Positions 61,693 to 64,000 of a stretch of 64,000 nucleotides of DNA are shown piece after piece (within the stretch, counting starts at the first letter, position 1; the number at the start of each line of letters is the position of its first letter). The notes under the pieces are model-generated. The model made no database searches. It had not been told where the DNA came from and saw only the letters and a list, made by a program, of their open reading frames with translations. This DNA comes from Micrococcaceae bacterium Sec5.8. Lineage in GTDB: Bacteria; Actinomycetota; Actinomycetes; Actinomycetales; Micrococcaceae. The stretch lies in assembly GCA_039636775.1 (NCBI GenBank), contig CP143429.1, forward strand, positions 248,001-312,000. Direction: 5' to 3'. The position numbers and the translations under genes were made by a program.

Positions 61693-62765
61693 TGACGGGG
61701 GAGCGCCCGGGCGAGAGCCCGGCAGCTGAAGTGCTGTTCGAACGGCGCGGCCGGCTGGGCCTCGTCACACTTAACCGGCCGCAGGCCGTCAATGCGCTGA
61801 CCGCGGGCATGGCCTCTGCCATGCTCGTCCAGCTCACGCTCTGGGCCGACGACGACGCCGTGGCCGCGGTGCTGGTCCGCGGCGCCGGCGAGCGGGGGCT
61901 GTGCGCCGGCGGCGACATCGTCGCCATTTACCGCGACATGCTCGAGGACGGCGACGCGACCGCCGGGTTCTGGGCCGAGGAATACCGGCTGAACTCCCTC
62001 ATCTCGGGGTATCCGAAGCCGTATATCGCTTTCATGGACGGCCTGGTCCTTGGCGGCGGCGTGGGGATTTCTGCGCACGGCTCGGTCCGGATCGTCACCG
62101 AACGGACCCAGATGGGCATGCCGGAAACCACCATCGGGTTCGTGCCCGATGTCGGCGGAACCCTGCTGCTCTCCCGCTCGCCGGGGGAGACCGGCACCCA
62201 CGCCGCCCTTACCGGCGCGCACCTGAACGGCGCCGATGCCCTGTTCCTGGGGCTCGCTGACCGCTATGTGCCCTCCGCCAGGCTGGCGGAACTCGCCGAA
62301 ACCCTGGAGCGGGAGGCGCCGGACGCCGCCGTCGCGCACTTCGCGGAGCCGGCCGGGGACTCCGTCCTGGCGGCCCAGCAGGAATGGATTGACGCGTGTT
62401 ATTCCGCCGACGACGCCGAGGAGATTGTCAGCCGGCTGCGCACAGTGGGCGGGGAAGCCGCCGACGTCGCCGAGACCATCGAGGCCAAGTCGCCGACTGC
62501 CGTGAAGGTTGCGCTGGAATCCCTGCGCCGGGTGCGGGGACTGAGCCTGGCCGAAGCACTGGAGCAGGAATACCGGGTGGGACTGCGGTTCCTCGCCGGA
62601 CCCGATTTCCGGGAGGGAATCCGTGCCCAGGTGGTGGACAAGGACCGCGCCCCGCACTGGAAGCCGGCCACCTTGCCGGAAGTCAGCCGCGACGACGTCG
62701 CATCCTATTTTGCGCCGCTCGGCGAACGTGAACTGGAACTTTCGAAGGAGCGCCACAATGTCTGA
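61692..62765 (+). CDS. 3-hydroxyisobutyryl-CoA hydrolase (crotonase superfamily)
   Basis: 357 residues. Crotonase core with oxyanion-hole motif (GLCAGGDIVAIYRDM, about 60) and HIBCH signature GLVLGGGVGISAHGSVRIVTERTQMGMPETTIGFVPDVGG (about 115-155) with Glu in MPETTIGF. It releases CoA from 3-hydroxyisobutyryl-CoA, the step between enoyl-CoA hydratase and MmsB. The start overlaps the mmsA stop and the end overlaps mmsB by 8 bp. Confidence 0.9.
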   Translation: MTGERPGESPAAEVLFERRGRLGLVTLNRPQAVNALTAGMASAMLVQLTLWADDDAVAAVLVRGAGERGLCAGGDIVAIYRDMLEDGDATAGFWAEEYRLNSLISGYPKPYIAFMDGLVLGGGVGISAHGSVRIVTERTQMGMPETTIGFVPDVGGTLLLSRSPGETGTHAALTGAHLNGADALFLGLADRYVPSARLAELAETLEREAPDAAVAHFAEPAGDSVLAAQQEWIDACYSADDAEEIVSRLRTVGGEAADVAETIEAKSPTAVKVALESLRRVRGLSLAEALEQEYRVGLRFLAGPDFREGIRAQVVDKDRAPHWKPATLPEVSRDDVASYFAPLGERELELSKERHNV

Positions 62766-63714
62766 AACACCGCTGCCCGGCGCGGCGCAGACCGGGCCCG
62801 TCGCCTTCCTGGGCCTTGGCCACATGGGCGGCCCCATGGCCGTCAACCTGGTCAAGGCCGGTTATTCCGTCGCCGGTTTCGACGTCGTCCCGGCCGCCCT
62901 GGAAACCGCCCGCGCGCACGGCATCGGCACGGCGGACACCGCCGCCGAGGCCGTGGCGGGGGCCGCCGTCGTGCTGACCATGCTGCCCAGCGGCAAGCAC
63001 CTGCTGGATGCCTACCGCGGCGCCCCCGGCCGGCCCGGACTGCTGGACGTGGCGCCGCCGGGCACGCTCTTCTTGGACTGCTCCACGATCAACGTCGACG
63101 AGGCCCGCGAAGCCGCCGAACTCGCCGTCGCGGCCGGTCACCGGGCCGTGGACGCCCCGGTGTCCGGTGGCGTCGTCGGGGCCGAGGCGGGCACCCTGAC
63201 GTTCATGGTTGGTGCCCTTCCGGACGATTTCGAGGCGGTCAAGCCGATGCTTGAGGTGATGGGCAAGCGCGTGGTCCACTGCGGGGAGCACGGCGCCGGG
63301 CAGGCCGCCAAGATCTGCAACAACATGATCCTAGGCGTCTCCATGATCGCGGTCAGCGAAGCTTTCGTGCTGGGCGAGAAGCTGGGTTTGACGCACCAGG
63401 CACTGTTCGACGTCGCGTCCGCGGCCTCGGGCCAGTGCTGGGCTCTGACTACCAACTGCCCCGTGCCGGGGCCGGTGCCGGCGAGCCCGGCGAACCGCGA
63501 TTACCTGCCCGGATTCGCCGGAGCGCTCATGGCCAAGGACCTCAAGCTGGCACTCAACGCGCTGGAACGCACCGGCGTCGCCGCCCGGTTGGGGCCGCTC
63601 GCGTCCGAAATTTACGATACCTTTGCCGCGGAAGGCGGGGCTGGCCGGGACTTCTCCGGAATCATCACCGACATCCGGGACAAATCCGAACAGCAGCCAA
63701 GGGGACAAGCATGA
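62758..63714 (+). CDS. mmsB: 3-hydroxyisobutyrate dehydrogenase
   Basis: 318 residues. ATG at 62758 with AAGGAG upstream. Rossmann motif FLGLGHMGGPMAVNLVKAG, substrate loop DAPVSGGVVGAEAGTLTFMVG (about 125-145) and the catalytic Lys in GAGQAAKICNNM (about 183). NAD+-dependent oxidation of 3-hydroxyisobutyrate to methylmalonate semialdehyde. ATGA overlap with the enoyl-CoA hydratase gene. Confidence 0.93.
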   Translation: MSETPLPGAAQTGPVAFLGLGHMGGPMAVNLVKAGYSVAGFDVVPAALETARAHGIGTADTAAEAVAGAAVVLTMLPSGKHLLDAYRGAPGRPGLLDVAPPGTLFLDCSTINVDEAREAAELAVAAGHRAVDAPVSGGVVGAEAGTLTFMVGALPDDFEAVKPMLEVMGKRVVHCGEHGAGQAAKICNNMILGVSMIAVSEAFVLGEKLGLTHQALFDVASAASGQCWALTTNCPVPGPVPASPANRDYLPGFAGALMAKDLKLALNALERTGVAARLGPLASEIYDTFAAEGGAGRDFSGIITDIRDKSEQQPRGQA

Positions 63715-64000
63715 CGGAGCAATACGCAAACATTCTGGTGGAGCGGCGCGGGCGGGTGGGGCTGGTAACGCTCAACCGGCCGCAGGCTCTGAACGCCCTC
63801 AACAAGGCCACCATGGACGAGCTCGTCGCCGCCGTATCCGCGATGGACACCGATCCGAACGTCGGCGCCGTCGTGCTGACCGGGTCCGGCAAGGCCTTCG
63901 CGGCCGGCGCGGACATTAAGGAGATGCAGTCCAAGGGCTATATGGACATGTACGCGGCCGACTGGTTCCGGGGCTGGGAAGACTTCACCCGGCTGCGCAT
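63711..64000 (+). CDS. Enoyl-CoA hydratase (3' end outside window)
   Basis: 96 residues visible, open at the window end. Crotonase N-terminus VLVERRGRVGLVTLNRPQAL-like with NILVERRGRV, LNALNKATMDEL and oxyanion-hole GKAFAAGADIKEM (about 62-74). Short-chain enoyl-CoA hydratase for methacrylyl-CoA in valine catabolism is the likely role, given the operon. ATG at 63711 overlaps the mmsB stop. Confidence 0.9.
   Translation, partial: MTEQYANILVERRGRVGLVTLNRPQALNALNKATMDELVAAVSAMDTDPNVGAVVLTGSGKAFAAGADIKEMQSKGYMDMYAADWFRGWEDFTRLR

Overview
The window is high-GC actinobacterial DNA. Gene content (Asp23/DUF6286/AmaP-like cluster, YihY-DUF3618-holin-X stress cluster, HAD-GH65 fusion, hut genes under an IclR regulator, mms valine genes) and codon usage suggest an Arthrobacter/Pseudarthrobacter-type Micrococcaceae chromosome. 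The genus is an inference from gene style, not from a marker gene.

Layout. 1-5127: end of a PRISE-type reductase, a secreted polysaccharide deacetylase and a HAD-GH65 disaccharide phosphorylase fusion. 5149-10421 (minus): alcohol dehydrogenase, universal stress protein, YihY/BrkB, DUF3618, holin-X-like and hydrophilic coiled-coil proteins, with a TAGTAA-type operator upstream of the last three. 10680-13973: spermidine-synthase-like methylase fold, a LysR regulator divergent from 3-hydroxybutyrate dehydrogenase, and a small HTH protein. 14362-23114: histidine use (IclR, hutU, hutH, antiporter, hutG) and an NCS2 purine permease, with two long-hairpin intergenic elements. 23225-33752: CopC protein, oxidoreductase, VOC protein, second UspA, LolA-like protein with an ABC exporter, NlpC/P60 hydrolase, CDF metal exporter, metallopeptidase and EamA transporter. 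33868-34294: fused remnants of a divergent lysG/lysE pair. 34377-35015: a PaiB-like protein.

35185-35551 holds tRNA-Glu, tRNA-Asp and tRNA-Phe. The last 54 bp of tRNA-Phe are repeated exactly at 50803-50856, so 35552-50856 is a ~15.3 kb genomic island integrated in tRNA-Phe. It carries a small-protein/lipoprotein pair, a K+ channel, a Schlafen-type AlbA_2 gene broken by a nonsense codon and a dead IS3 element, an unrecognised three-gene overlapping operon (3-TM protein, 171-aa protein, 814-aa helical-repeat protein), and a 5.36-kb Tn5053/Tn7-like transposon (resolvase-tniA-tniB plus four cargo genes) with inverted ends and 7-bp target repeats. The island's integrase survives only as a frameshifted C-terminal remnant, so the island appears stranded.

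51059-53370: five-gene Asp23 envelope-stress operon. 53500-58179: carbohydrate ABC importer (no ATPase) with a LacI regulator and a LacI-type operator. 58233-59994: an unknown gene and exonuclease III. 60193-64000: valine/isobutyrate catabolic operon mmsA, 3-hydroxyisobutyryl-CoA hydrolase, mmsB and enoyl-CoA hydratase (cut by the window end). The best candidate for a new system is the three-gene operon at 40639-44260; the best-supported structural discovery is the nested island/transposon.
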